From NCBI GenBank assembly GCA_039183375.1, contig JBCDBQ010000159.1:1-12711 (forward strand): 12,711 nt of DNA, given 5' to 3'. A program made the position numbers and the translations under genes. The notes beneath the pieces were generated by a model. That model saw only the letters and a program-made list of their open reading frames with translations. It did not search any database and was not told the DNA's origin. Of the stretch, positions 1 through 7,960 are shown in pieces. The stretch comes from Tectiglobus sp039183375 (GTDB taxonomy: Bacteria; Pseudomonadota; Alphaproteobacteria; Rhizobiales; Hyphomicrobiaceae). Positions within the stretch are counted from its first letter, which is position 1, and each line of letters starts with the position of its first letter.

Positions 1-306
1 TAAACCCTTACAAAACTGCAGCTCGCGGCGGCTGCATTGACTGATACTCAGGCCTGAAGATGAGGCTTGGACGGGAAGCTAGAGCCTTATGATGAATAAA
101 GCGTTTCTACCTGTTTCATTCTCTCGTTTTGGCTGCCCAACGATCGGGCTGTAACTTCCAAGCCGCTCACCAGTATTGACCATTAGGCGGCCATTCCTGA
201 CCCGCAAGCCCGCGCGGCACTTCTGAAGAGCAAACATGAGAGGTTGAGAAACCCATGACGAACGCGCTATTGAGCCAGCCAAGCTAAGACGAAATGAACT
301 CAGCTA
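1..306. other. Gene-free left edge, 306 bases
   Basis: No convincing gene is seen here. A 67-codon reading frame exists on the - strand (79-282), but it has no recognisable motif and no good ribosome binding site. Visible structure is small: a 10-bp palindrome TCAGGCCTGA at 48-57, and a 6-bp inverted repeat TGCAGC/GCTGCA at 17-22 and 31-36 with an 8-base loop. The region probably holds the end of an upstream gene's 3' flank and the promoter for the PhzF-like gene, but I could not place a -35/-10 pair with confidence. Confidence 0.4.
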
Positions 307-311
307 TTGGA
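301..311 (+). repeat. Direct repeat, copy 1 (upstream of phzF-like gene)
   Basis: The 11-mer CAGCTATTGGA occurs here, immediately before the PhzF-like start, and again at 1181-1191 after its stop. Similarity continues past the 11-mer with small gaps: GATGGACGTGA follows here and GATGGAGTGA follows in the second copy. Confidence 0.6.
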
Positions 312-318
312 ACACGAG

Positions 319-1152
319 ATGGACGTGATACGACTATCTGCATTTTCTGATGGAGTAGCAGGTGGGAACCCTGCAGGTGTCCTGATCGATACCGCATTGC
401 CATCGACCGAAGACATGCAAAGGATTGCAGCAGAGGTTGGATACTCAGAAACGGCTTTTGCAGCACCTCAAGGCGATCAGTGGCGCGTTCGCTACTTCGC
501 CCCTGAGAGCGAGGTACCATTTTGTGGTCATGCAACAATTGCGTTGGGTGCTGCCCTTGCAGAGCAGGCCGGCGATGGCAAGTTTTCTCTCATCTTGAAC
601 GACGCAGAGATTTCCGTCGTCGGCGCCAAGGGGGCAGATGGCTACGAGGCCACGCTCTCTTCGCCTCCAACAAAGAGTCATCCTGCAGATCCGCAATTGG
701 TCGAGGCAGCACTCGGTCTCTTTGGTTACGAGCAGGCCGATCTCGACGAACGCATTCCTCCGGCGCTGGCCGCCGCCGGAGCGCAGTTCCTGGTCATCGC
801 TCTAAAGAAGCGCGAGCGTCTGCGCGATATGGCGTACGACTTGGACGCCGGTAAGAAACTCATGCGAGATGCCAGCATTATTACGATCGATCTTGTCCAC
901 GCGGAGTCCAATCAGTTGTTCCATGCACGAAACCCGTTCGCATCAGGTGGCGTGTATGAAGACCCAGCAACTGGCGCAGCCTGCGCCGCCTTTTCCGGAT
1001 ATCTGCGCGATCTCGGATGGCCGCATGGCGGCCGCATCGAAGTGATACAGGGTGAAGATATGGGCATGCGTTCACGGCTCTTTGCCGAGATCGATGAAAC
1101 ACCCGGCAATCCGATTCAGGTGTCGGGAGCTGTGCGGGTTATTGCTGAATAG
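319..1152 (+). CDS. PhzF-family isomerase/epimerase
   Basis: This 277-residue protein belongs to the PhzF/diaminopimelate-epimerase fold family, cytosolic two-domain enzymes that use a glutamate for proton shuttling. PhzF itself isomerises dihydro-3-hydroxyanthranilate in phenazine synthesis, but most homologues have unknown substrates, and no phenazine genes are seen here. Visible family motifs are GNPAGV (residues 16-21), GYSETAF with the catalytic Glu44, FCGHATIALG in the first lobe, and EDPATGAACAAFSGYL in the second lobe, the usual glycine- and alanine-rich ligand-binding loop. Length matches the family (about 260-300). An in-frame TTG at 307 would add four residues; ATG 319 is preferred because homologues begin close to the motif that follows it, although neither has a strong Shine-Dalgarno. 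The next gene follows after about 105 bases on the same strand. Confidence 0.9.
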   Translation: MDVIRLSAFSDGVAGGNPAGVLIDTALPSTEDMQRIAAEVGYSETAFAAPQGDQWRVRYFAPESEVPFCGHATIALGAALAEQAGDGKFSLILNDAEISVVGAKGADGYEATLSSPPTKSHPADPQLVEAALGLFGYEQADLDERIPPALAAAGAQFLVIALKKRERLRDMAYDLDAGKKLMRDASIITIDLVHAESNQLFHARNPFASGGVYEDPATGAACAAFSGYLRDLGWPHGGRIEVIQGEDMGMRSRLFAEIDETPGNPIQVSGAVRVIAE

Positions 1153-1180
1153 GGTGTCCCAAACCCGCACCGAAGTACTG

Positions 1181-1191
1181 CAGCTATTGGA
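1181..1191 (+). repeat. Direct repeat, copy 2 (downstream of phzF-like gene)
   Basis: Second copy of CAGCTATTGGA, 28 bases after the stop of the PhzF-like gene. It is followed by CGATGGAGTGA, which resembles the initiation region at 313-326 but reads ATG-GAG-TGA, so it cannot start a gene. It may be the scar of a duplication. Confidence 0.6.
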
Positions 1192-1257
1192 CGATGGAGT
1201 GACTAGCAGGTGAACGTGGGTGGGACGAACCACAAAAACTGCTGGCCGAAGAAGACC

Positions 1258-2073
1258 ATGAATTCCTCAGGCAAAGACGTATTAATCGACCCCGCCGTTG
1301 AAACGCAGATCCAGGACAAACTTGCCAGGATCGAAGCATATGACAATGTTCGGATCTTGTTCGCTGTTGAGTCCGGCAGTCGCGCGTGGGGATTTCCATC
1401 CCCCGACAGCGACTACGATGCGCGGTTCGTCTATGCCCGATCTGTAGACTGGTACGTCTCGATCAATCCAGGTCGCGACGTCATCGAATTGCCGATTGAG
1501 GCCGATCTCGACATCAATGGTTGGGACATCCAGAAGGCGCTGGGCCTGTTGCTGAAGCCGAATCCCGTTCTGCTCGAATGGTTGTCTAGCCCGGTGCGCT
1601 ATCGCTGGAATGACGATGTATGCGATCAGCTGATCGCTCTTTCAAAAAAGATCGCCCACAATCGCGCCTGCCTGCATCACTACATTGGCGTCGGTGAAGG
1701 CAGTTTCACGCGAACGATCGACGGCAAAGAGCAGGTCTCAATCAAAAAGTACTTCTATGTTCTCCGCCCGGCGATGGCGCTGCGTTGGGTGCGTATGCAC
1801 CCTGACACCATCCCGCCAATGAACTTTCAAGAGCTCATGCAGGGTGCCGACCTCCCAGGCAAGCTCACGAGGCTCATTGAGGAGTTGCTAGAGAAAAAGC
1901 GCATCACGAAGGAGATGGGAGAAGCACCCCGGATCAAGGAACTCGACGAATTTGTCGTGTCAGAGTTTGAGCAAGCGAAGTCTCTTGCGTCCCAAACAGC
2001 CAAACCCGGACAAAAGTTAGAATCAGAAGCCAATGCCCTTCTGAGATCGATCGTCAAAGGACGAGATCTCTAG
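1258..2073 (+). CDS. Nucleotidyltransferase, RlaP/YcgL-like (polymerase beta superfamily)
   Basis: This 271-residue protein is a predicted nucleotidyltransferase of the polymerase-beta superfamily, resembling the RlaP/YcgL family that has been linked by gene neighbourhood to RNA repair. Residues 39-54 carry the diagnostic pattern: Gly40-Ser41 in ESGSRAWGF, then the metal-binding pair Asp52 and Asp54 in SPDSDYD. A third carboxylate is likely Asp85 in DLDINGWD, followed by the family-typical helix KALGLLLKPNPVLLEWL (93-109) and a YFYVLRPAMALRW helix. The C-terminal half is helical and basic. A GTG at 1210 would add 16 residues; ATG 1258 fits the usual 30 or so residues before the GS motif, though the GAAGAAG ahead of it is poorly spaced. 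No RtcB, RNA ligase or cyclase gene is nearby, so it looks like an orphan. A minimal antitoxin-type nucleotidyltransferase is less likely given the length. Confidence 0.85.
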   Translation: MNSSGKDVLIDPAVETQIQDKLARIEAYDNVRILFAVESGSRAWGFPSPDSDYDARFVYARSVDWYVSINPGRDVIELPIEADLDINGWDIQKALGLLLKPNPVLLEWLSSPVRYRWNDDVCDQLIALSKKIAHNRACLHHYIGVGEGSFTRTIDGKEQVSIKKYFYVLRPAMALRWVRMHPDTIPPMNFQELMQGADLPGKLTRLIEELLEKKRITKEMGEAPRIKELDEFVVSEFEQAKSLASQTAKPGQKLESEANALLRSIVKGRDL

Positions 2074-2102
2074 ACGCTCCGTTGCATCGTTGAACCAACC
2101 CG

Positions 2103-2120
2103 CCACGCGATAATTCGTGG
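2103..2120. other. Short hairpin after nucleotidyltransferase gene
   Basis: CCACG (2103-2107) and CGTGG (2116-2120) form a 5-bp stem with an 8-base loop, 29 bases after the stop. There is no T-run, so it is at best a weak terminator; the loop overlaps a GATAAT that could be a -10 element, but no properly spaced -35 is seen. Confidence 0.2.
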
Positions 2121-2227
2121 TTGAGCGCCAGCCATGCCTTGCCACGCATTCGCTTGCCAAGTCAAAATCCGAGCTGGTCCAGTTGCTCCGGGCACCATTG
2201 GTGTCTCAGATACTTGCAGGAGTTAGA

Positions 2228-3829
2228 ATGGCGGCAACATACGATTACATCATAGTGGGCGCGGGCTCAGCCGGCTGCGTGCTCGCAAATCGACTGTCCG
2301 AGAATCCGGCCAACCGTGTTCTTCTTCTTGAAGCAGGGCCTGAAGATCGCGACCCATGGATTCATATTCCTGTCGGCTTTCAACGTCTGCTCTACAACCG
2401 AAAACTCAACTGGTGCTTCGAGACCGAGCCGGAAGACAACGTCAAAGGCCGCCGCATTCCAATCCCGCGCGGTAAAGTTCTTGGCGGCTCATCGTCGATC
2501 AATGGCATGCTTTATGTTCGTGGCAACGCGCTTGACTATAATACGTGGGCGCAGCTCGGGAATCGCGGGTGGAGCTATAGCGACGTTCTCCCCTACTTCA
2601 AGAAGGCAGAAAGTTTCGAGCGCGGCGGCGACGCAATCCGCGGCGGTAGCGGGCCGCTCAATGTTGCCGACATGTATGAACGCCACGAGATGATCGATGC
2701 CTTTGTTCGTGCCGGCGTAGAGTGTGGATACGACGACAACCCAGACTACAACGGCGAAAAGCAGGACGGCTTCGGCTACTACCAAACAACGCAGAAAAAT
2801 GGACGACGGCACAGTGCTGCCAAGGCCTATCTCGAACCAGTTCGCAGTCGTTCGAACTTACATGTTGAAACGCATGCTTTTGCGCGCAAGCTGCTACTCG
2901 ATGGCAAGCGTGTGGTGGGAGTGCGGTATGACGTCAAAGGTGTCGAATTAGAAGCACGGGCCGAAGGCGAAGTTCTGCTGACGGCGGGTGCTGTGCAGTC
3001 ACCTCAACTGCTCGAAGTGTCAGGCATTGGTGCGCCCGAGGTGCTGTCGGAACACGGCATCCAGGTCGAACACGCTCTCCCTGGTGTCGGTGAGAACTAC
3101 CGTGACCACTATGCCGCCAGGATCTCGTGGCGGGTCAAACAAAAGGGCATCACGCTTAATGATACGACACGCGGTTTGAACATTCTCAAGGAGGCGATGA
3201 AGTATGCCTTCACGAACCGTGGGATACTCACATGGACAGCCGGTATCGGGCACGGCTTCGTTAAGAGCCGTCCTGAGCTCGATGAGCCCGACTGTCAGTT
3301 CTTCTTCGCTCACGGCACGTTCGATGCCATTACACGTGCCTTTCACCGCGAACCCGGCATGACCATTGGTGTCTATCAGTGTCGACCCGAGAGCAGAGGG
3401 TCGATCCATATCAAGTCGGCTGACCCGACCGAAGCACCAGCCATACGGCCAAACTTCCTCAGCGATCCAATCGACTGCGCAGCATTGGTCGGGGGTATGC
3501 GTGTCGCGCGAGAGGTGGGTGAAGCCCAGGCACTTGCCAAGTACCGCTCCTTCGAGTTGGCGCCAGGTGAAAAAATTCAAGACGACGATGACCTTCTGGA
3601 CTTCGCGCGCGAGACAGGCGCTACAACCTACCATGTCATGGGCACCTGCAAGATGGGGACGGACAACGATCCGATGGCAGTTGTCGATGATCAACTGCGC
3701 ATTCGCGGCCTTCAGGGCGCACGCGTCGCAGATGCCTCAGTGATGCCGACCATGCCATCGGGTAACATCAACGCGCCGGTCATCATGATTGCCGAAAAGG
3801 CAGCCGACATGATCCTCGGCCAAAGCTAA
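2228..3829 (+). CDS. GMC-family FAD-dependent alcohol/choline dehydrogenase-like oxidoreductase
   Basis: A 533-residue flavoprotein of the glucose-methanol-choline family, which oxidises an alcohol and passes electrons to a quinone, cytochrome or oxygen. The N-terminus has the ADP-binding fold GAGSAGCVLANRLSE (Gly11, Gly13, Gly16) and the acidic end of strand 2, LLLEAG. The first GMC signature follows at 81-104 (RGKVLGGSSSINGMLYVRGN), the second is GAVQSPQLLEVSGIG, and the C-terminal block has catalytic His469 in HVMGTCKMG and the Asn of GNINAPVIMIAEKAADM (about 513-515). Length is typical of bacterial choline-dehydrogenase-like members. The frame is open back to 2117, but ATG 2228 is chosen because AGGAG at 2218-2222 sits 5 bases before it and homologues start just ahead of the FAD loop. 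No signal peptide. It is followed after 55 bases by hyuB and probably shares its transcript; choline specificity is not shown, as no betB or betI is present. Confidence 0.93.
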   Translation: MAATYDYIIVGAGSAGCVLANRLSENPANRVLLLEAGPEDRDPWIHIPVGFQRLLYNRKLNWCFETEPEDNVKGRRIPIPRGKVLGGSSSINGMLYVRGNALDYNTWAQLGNRGWSYSDVLPYFKKAESFERGGDAIRGGSGPLNVADMYERHEMIDAFVRAGVECGYDDNPDYNGEKQDGFGYYQTTQKNGRRHSAAKAYLEPVRSRSNLHVETHAFARKLLLDGKRVVGVRYDVKGVELEARAEGEVLLTAGAVQSPQLLEVSGIGAPEVLSEHGIQVEHALPGVGENYRDHYAARISWRVKQKGITLNDTTRGLNILKEAMKYAFTNRGILTWTAGIGHGFVKSRPELDEPDCQFFFAHGTFDAITRAFHREPGMTIGVYQCRPESRGSIHIKSADPTEAPAIRPNFLSDPIDCAALVGGMRVAREVGEAQALAKYRSFELAPGEKIQDDDDLLDFARETGATTYHVMGTCKMGTDNDPMAVVDDQLRIRGLQGARVADASVMPTMPSGNINAPVIMIAEKAADMILGQS

Positions 3830-3884
3830 GCAACGTCGAACGAGCAAGATCGAACCGAGTGATCCTCCGCAAGAGAGATAGCGC

Positions 3885-5549
3885 ATGAGCAAAACTGATC
3901 CGATTACGGTCTCCGTTATACAACATCGCCTAACCGGCATCGTGGAAGAGATGGGTGAAGCGATGCTCCGGACATCGTTCTCTCAGATCCTGAATTCAAG
4001 CCGCGATTTCTCAACAGCGATCTGTTTGTCGGACTCTCAGCTGGTTGCTCAGGCAGATCATATTCCGGTGCATGTCGGAGCATTGCAGCCTGCCGCCAAG
4101 TCAATCATCGAAACATTTGGAGATGATGTCTACGAAGGTGACATCTTTCTGCTCAACGACCCTTACTTTGGTGGCAGCCACCTACCCGATGTCACGGCAT
4201 TTGCGCCAGTCTTTGTTGACGGACAGCTGATGTTCTGGGCGATCAATCGTGCGCATCACTCCGATATAGGTGGAGCCACGTACGGCGCCTACAACGCGGC
4301 AGCGCGCGAGATATGGCAGGAAGGCATTCGTCTGCCACCGATCCGGCTCTACGACAAAGGCGTAGTTCGCGACGACCTCTTGCGCATGCTCAAGACGAAT
4401 GTCCGACACGCCCGCGATTTCGAGGGTGACCTGATGGCCCAGATCGGCTCGGTGCGTTTGTCCGAACGCCGTCTGCATGCATTGGCCAAAGAGTTTGGTC
4501 ACGCAACGATTGCACAAAGCGTGGCGCGCATCTTGGATGCGACCGAAGCTCGAACACGATCGATCTTTGCGGAGTGGCCGGACGGACAATACGAGGGTAC
4601 GGCGCTGCTCGATGATGATGGTCGTGGCAATTCCGACATTGCGATCCGTGCAAGCATTACGATCTCAGGGTCAGATCTCAAGGTCGATCTGACCGGCTCG
4701 GATCCACAGGTCGACAGCTTCCTAAATTCAGCTGTGGCCAACACGCGCTCGGCAGTTCTGGTTGGTCTGGCAATTCTGCTTGATCCCGACATTCCGAAGA
4801 ACGAAGGTGTTGCAAGGCCGGTGAACATCGTCACCAAGGAAGGCACGATCGTGCATCCGGCAAACGGTGCGCCTGTCACAATGTGCACATCCCATTGCGG
4901 CAATGAGATTATCGAAGCCGTGGTTGTCGCGCTCTCGGCTGCCTGTCCCGAGCGAACCATGGGCGGATGGGGCAGGCGGTTACGCATTGCGCTCAAGGGG
5001 ACCAACCCCCGTAATGGTCGCCCATTCATCTGGCACATGTTTCACGCACGGCCGGGCGGCGGCGCATCGTCAGGCGGTGACGGCTGGCACAATTCCGGCG
5101 AATGGCACTCCGCCGGTGGTCTCAAATTTGGTTCTGTCGAAGTGGCCGAAACGCGGTTTCCGCTTTATTTTCGCCGCCATGAATTTCGACCTGACTCGGG
5201 CGGCGATGGACGCTTTGCCGGCGGTTGCGGATGCGATCTCGAAATGATCCTTGAAACCGAAGAGCCGGCACGTGCCAATGTGGCCGGCGACGGACTACGG
5301 CATGGGGCAAGGGGAATGCTCGGCGGTGACGATGGCGCACCGCACGACTACCGGATGCAAGCACCAGGTGCGGCAGAGGAAAAGCTTCCGAGTAAGGTCG
5401 AAGGTCAATTCGTCCCGCCAGGAACGGTGTTCGAGATCCACTCGGGTGGCGGCGGAGGTTGGGGGACACCGTCTGATCGCGAAGGGGATGCTCGACAAAG
5501 CGATGTCGGGAACGGCCTCGTCACAACATCTGATGTGCGGGGGGCATGA
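3885..5549 (+). CDS. hyuB: Hydantoinase B/oxoprolinase-family subunit
   Basis: A 554-residue member of the hydantoinase B/oxoprolinase family, which with a HyuA partner carries out ATP-dependent hydrolysis of hydantoins or 5-oxoproline, or carboxylation of ketones such as acetone and acetophenone. Family hallmarks are visible: an N-terminal block with SRDFSTAI, NDPYFGGSHLPDV at 91-103, RAHHSDIGG at 122-130 (His/Asp candidates for the metal site), and the glycine-rich end SGGGGGWGTP from residue 520. Length is close to the family norm of 520-600. ATG 3885 follows a purine-rich AAGAGAGA. The stop overlaps the hyuA start (ATGA), implying translational coupling and a fixed subunit ratio. Last roughly 25 residues are polar and look unconserved. 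N-methylhydantoinase is the common automatic name, but the substrate cannot be told from sequence. I use the hyuB symbol for the family, not a proven activity. Confidence 0.93.
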   Translation: MSKTDPITVSVIQHRLTGIVEEMGEAMLRTSFSQILNSSRDFSTAICLSDSQLVAQADHIPVHVGALQPAAKSIIETFGDDVYEGDIFLLNDPYFGGSHLPDVTAFAPVFVDGQLMFWAINRAHHSDIGGATYGAYNAAAREIWQEGIRLPPIRLYDKGVVRDDLLRMLKTNVRHARDFEGDLMAQIGSVRLSERRLHALAKEFGHATIAQSVARILDATEARTRSIFAEWPDGQYEGTALLDDDGRGNSDIAIRASITISGSDLKVDLTGSDPQVDSFLNSAVANTRSAVLVGLAILLDPDIPKNEGVARPVNIVTKEGTIVHPANGAPVTMCTSHCGNEIIEAVVVALSAACPERTMGGWGRRLRIALKGTNPRNGRPFIWHMFHARPGGGASSGGDGWHNSGEWHSAGGLKFGSVEVAETRFPLYFRRHEFRPDSGGDGRFAGGCGCDLEMILETEEPARANVAGDGLRHGARGMLGGDDGAPHDYRMQAPGAAEEKLPSKVEGQFVPPGTVFEIHSGGGGGWGTPSDREGDARQSDVGNGLVTTSDVRGA

Positions 5550-7594
5550 TGAGCTATCGCATTGCAGTTGACGTCGGTGGCACGTTTACCGATGTGGTAG
5601 GTGTTGACGCGGACGGAGTGACAACCTTCGTCAAGGTGCCGAGCACACCGGAGAACCAAGCCGTCGGCACGATCAACGGTATCGCTAAGCTTGCCGGTGC
5701 CCTAGGGCTTGAGATGCGCGATCTGCTCTCGCGCACCGAACGCATTGTCCATGGTATGACTGTCGCGACGAATGCGTTGCTTGAGCGCAAAGGCGCCAAA
5801 GTCGGCTTGTTGACGACCGAAGGACACAGAGATGTTCTGGAAATGCGCGAAGGTCTGAAGCCAGAACGCTACAACATGCGACTGCCACGGCAGGAAGCGC
5901 TTGTTCCGAGGCGCCTACGTCTTGGCGTTCGCGAGCGTGTGCGCGCGGACGGAAAGATTGAGGTGCCACTCGACAAGGCATCATTGGATCAGGCAATTAG
6001 TACGCTTAAGGCTGAAGGTGTAACGTCGATTGCTGTCTGCTACCTCCATTCTTATAGCGACGATAGTCACGAGCGTGAAACCGAGGAGGCCATTCGTGCG
6101 GCAATGCCGGAGGCTTATGTCTCTCTGTCTTCGGATGTGCTGCCTCAGATCAAAGAGTACGAGCGCGTTTCAACAACCGTCGTCAATGCCTATGTCGGAC
6201 CGCTGATTGCACTTTATCTTGGTCGGCTCGATGAACAGCTCAAGGAAGCCGGTTTCGAAGGGCCGCTTCTCATCATTCTCTCCCACGGTGGCGTCGCGCC
6301 TGTCAGCCAGGCAGTACAAGTGGCGGCCTCGACTGTATTGTCTGGCCCTGCCGGCGGTCTCGCCGGTGGTCGGCGAATTGCTGAAATCATGGACGCGCCG
6401 GATCTCATCACATTTGATGTTGGCGGCACGTCGAGCGATATCTCGTTGATCGCGGATGGCAAGGCAACGTTATCCAGCGATCGCACGATGGCTAACGAAC
6501 GTATCGCGTTACCAAGTCTCGACATCATAACGCTTGGTGCGGGTGGTGGTTCGATTGCCCGCGTCGAATCAAGCGGCCTGTTGGAAGTCGGTCCACAAAG
6601 CGCAGGCTCGGTGCCGGGGCCGATTTGTTACGGCCGCGGCGGCACTGTGCCGGCGGTGACCGACGCCAGTGTTGTGCTCGGTTACCTCGACCCCGACAAT
6701 TTTGCCGGCGGAGAATCCAAGTTGGATCGGGAGGCCGCGGCGGCAGCGTTCGAGGCTTTGGGAAAAAGGCTGGGTGTCAGTGCTATTGAAGCTGCTGCCG
6801 GTGTCCACCGCGTCGTCAACACTCAGCTCACCGAAGGCATTCGCGTCGCAACAGTGCGCCGCGGTGTTGATCCACGTCGCTTCGCACTTCTGGGCTTTGG
6901 TGGTGCGGCTGGCCTCCACGTGACCGAGTTGGCGCGGATGCTCGACATAAGTCGGGTTATTGTTCCGCAGATGGCTTCGGTCTTGTCAGCCTGGGGGATG
7001 CTCAACACCGAGCTTCGACTAGAGGCTGTTCAAACGTTGGTTGGTGAGACTGACACGCTCGACTTGCCAACGGTGCGTGAACTCTACGAACGTCTCGAAC
7101 GCACTGGCCGCGAGCAGATGGCATCATGGTTCGATGGCCAGGTGGAGTTCCGCAGAACTGCCGAAATGCGTTATGGCGAGCAGGTCTTCGAAATCGATGT
7201 GCCATTGGATCATGTTGATCTCTCGTCAAGCGATGCGCTGCAGGCGCTGAAGGCGGCATTCGAGAAGCGTCACGAAGAACTTTATGCCTATCACTTGCCG
7301 GAGCAGGCACCTATTCTCATCAATGCGCGACTGGCGACCGTTGGTGTTCTGCCGGATATAGCCGTATCTGAAATCGAAGGGAGTGAAGCGGGTCACGCAT
7401 CCCGTGGCACTCGGAACGTCTACCTCGGTGAATGGCAAGAGATCGAAGTCCATGCCTTTGAGGCTCTGGTCCCAGGCGAACGTGTGCAAGGACCGGCGGT
7501 GATCGAATCAGACACGACGACCATCCTTCTTCGAGCCGGTGATGCAGCCCGATCAACAGCGCAGGGATGGCTAGATATTTCTGTAGCCGTCTAG
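5546..7594 (+). CDS. hyuA: Hydantoinase A/oxoprolinase-family ATP-binding subunit
   Basis: A 682-residue ATPase subunit of the hydantoinase/oxoprolinase family, partner of the upstream HyuB. It activates the amide, lactam or ketone substrate by phosphorylation. The actin/hexokinase-like nucleotide fold shows in two phosphate loops: DVGGTFTD at 9-16 and DVGGTSSD at 291-298. Other family blocks are HGMTVATNALLERKG, SGPAGGLAGGRRIAE, TLGAGGGSIA, the GPQSAGSVPGPICYGRGG loop, TDASVVLGYLDP, and FGGAAGLHVTELA with SVLSAWGML in the C-terminal half. Length is normal for HyuA (650-720). The first ATG (5546) overlaps the hyuB stop; ATG 5549 is an equally possible start one codon later. Gene order is B then A, the reverse of the described N-methylhydantoinase operon. 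The carboxylase reading stays possible, but no acetone-carboxylase gamma-like small subunit is present. Confidence 0.93.
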   Translation: MMSYRIAVDVGGTFTDVVGVDADGVTTFVKVPSTPENQAVGTINGIAKLAGALGLEMRDLLSRTERIVHGMTVATNALLERKGAKVGLLTTEGHRDVLEMREGLKPERYNMRLPRQEALVPRRLRLGVRERVRADGKIEVPLDKASLDQAISTLKAEGVTSIAVCYLHSYSDDSHERETEEAIRAAMPEAYVSLSSDVLPQIKEYERVSTTVVNAYVGPLIALYLGRLDEQLKEAGFEGPLLIILSHGGVAPVSQAVQVAASTVLSGPAGGLAGGRRIAEIMDAPDLITFDVGGTSSDISLIADGKATLSSDRTMANERIALPSLDIITLGAGGGSIARVESSGLLEVGPQSAGSVPGPICYGRGGTVPAVTDASVVLGYLDPDNFAGGESKLDREAAAAAFEALGKRLGVSAIEAAAGVHRVVNTQLTEGIRVATVRRGVDPRRFALLGFGGAAGLHVTELARMLDISRVIVPQMASVLSAWGMLNTELRLEAVQTLVGETDTLDLPTVRELYERLERTGREQMASWFDGQVEFRRTAEMRYGEQVFEIDVPLDHVDLSSSDALQALKAAFEKRHEELYAYHLPEQAPILINARLATVGVLPDIAVSEIEGSEAGHASRGTRNVYLGEWQEIEVHAFEALVPGERVQGPAVIESDTTTILLRAGDAARSTAQGWLDISVAV

Positions 7595-7597
7595 AAG

Positions 7598-7640
7598 ATG
7601 ATCGCGTCAGGTGGATGCTGGTTCATTCCTGACCGATCAT
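7598..7640 (+). terminator. Imperfect inverted repeat after hyuA (candidate terminator)
   Basis: Left arm ATGATCGCGTCAGG (7598-7611) pairs with right arm CCTGACCGATCAT (7628-7640): 13 base pairs with one bulged C (at or next to 7605) and a 16-base loop. It begins 3 bases after the hyuA stop, a natural place for transcript termination or 3' end protection. There is no T-run after it, so intrinsic termination is uncertain. Confidence 0.5.
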
Positions 7641-7960
7641 AATGTCTTGGCCGGGTGAAGCGTCTGCGATCCTGCCAGATCGGCCGTCCTGGGCGAATTG
7701 TCGTTGGCTGTCTGACGTCTTCCAATACGAGAAAGCCGACGCGGCGAGGCAAGGCCGACCTCGGTCGTTCATTAGGCGTTCAGCATTTTCAACATGCTCT
7801 CACAAAAATTCCAAAACATGGTTCATCACCCTGCTTGCAGTGTGATTGGCAAGTGAGCACGAAGTCGACCACGTTGAATTCAGACACAGAGGACGATCGC
7901 AGTCGCAAGATGGATCGTCGGAGTCACAACCGAAACGACAAAGTCGAAGGAGCTTATGAC
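7641..7960 (+). other. 320-base non-coding leader region before basic secreted protein gene
   Basis: No convincing gene. The frame of the following gene stays open back to a GTG at 7655, but the encoded 102 residues have no motif and are separated from a strong start site and signal peptide at 7961. Structures seen are an inverted repeat at 7834-7853 (CTTGC/GCAAG) and a stronger one at 7892-7919. The region is long enough for a promoter and a structured 5' untranslated leader, but I could not identify a promoter. Confidence 0.4.
7892..7919 (+). promoter_or_regulatory. Inverted repeat in leader of basic secreted protein gene
   Basis: GACGATC (7892-7898) and GATCGTC (7913-7919) are perfect 7-base complements around a 14-base loop, ending 41 bases before the start codon. 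It could be an operator for a dimeric regulator or an RNA hairpin in the leader; sequence alone does not decide. Confidence 0.35.

Noticed and set aside
79..282. 67-codon frame on the - strand at the left edge
   Set aside because: No recognisable family, no clear ribosome binding site and no supporting neighbour; could be a gene remnant but this cannot be shown.
2090..2114. Promoter TTGAAC with GATAAT upstream of the GMC gene
   Set aside because: The hexamers are separated by only 13 bases, too short for a sigma-70 type promoter.
3020..3694. 224-codon open frame on the - strand inside the GMC gene
   Set aside because: It lies wholly antisense to a gene with full family motifs and shows no motif of its own; GC-biased codon use in the real frame readily creates such shadows.
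2228..3829. Naming the GMC gene betA
   Set aside because: Family motifs are shared by many alcohol dehydrogenases, and there is no betaine aldehyde dehydrogenase or BetI regulator beside it.
7655..7960. N-terminal extension of the basic secreted protein from a GTG at 7655
   Set aside because: The extension has no motif, and the strong Shine-Dalgarno plus signal peptide at 7961 fix the start there.
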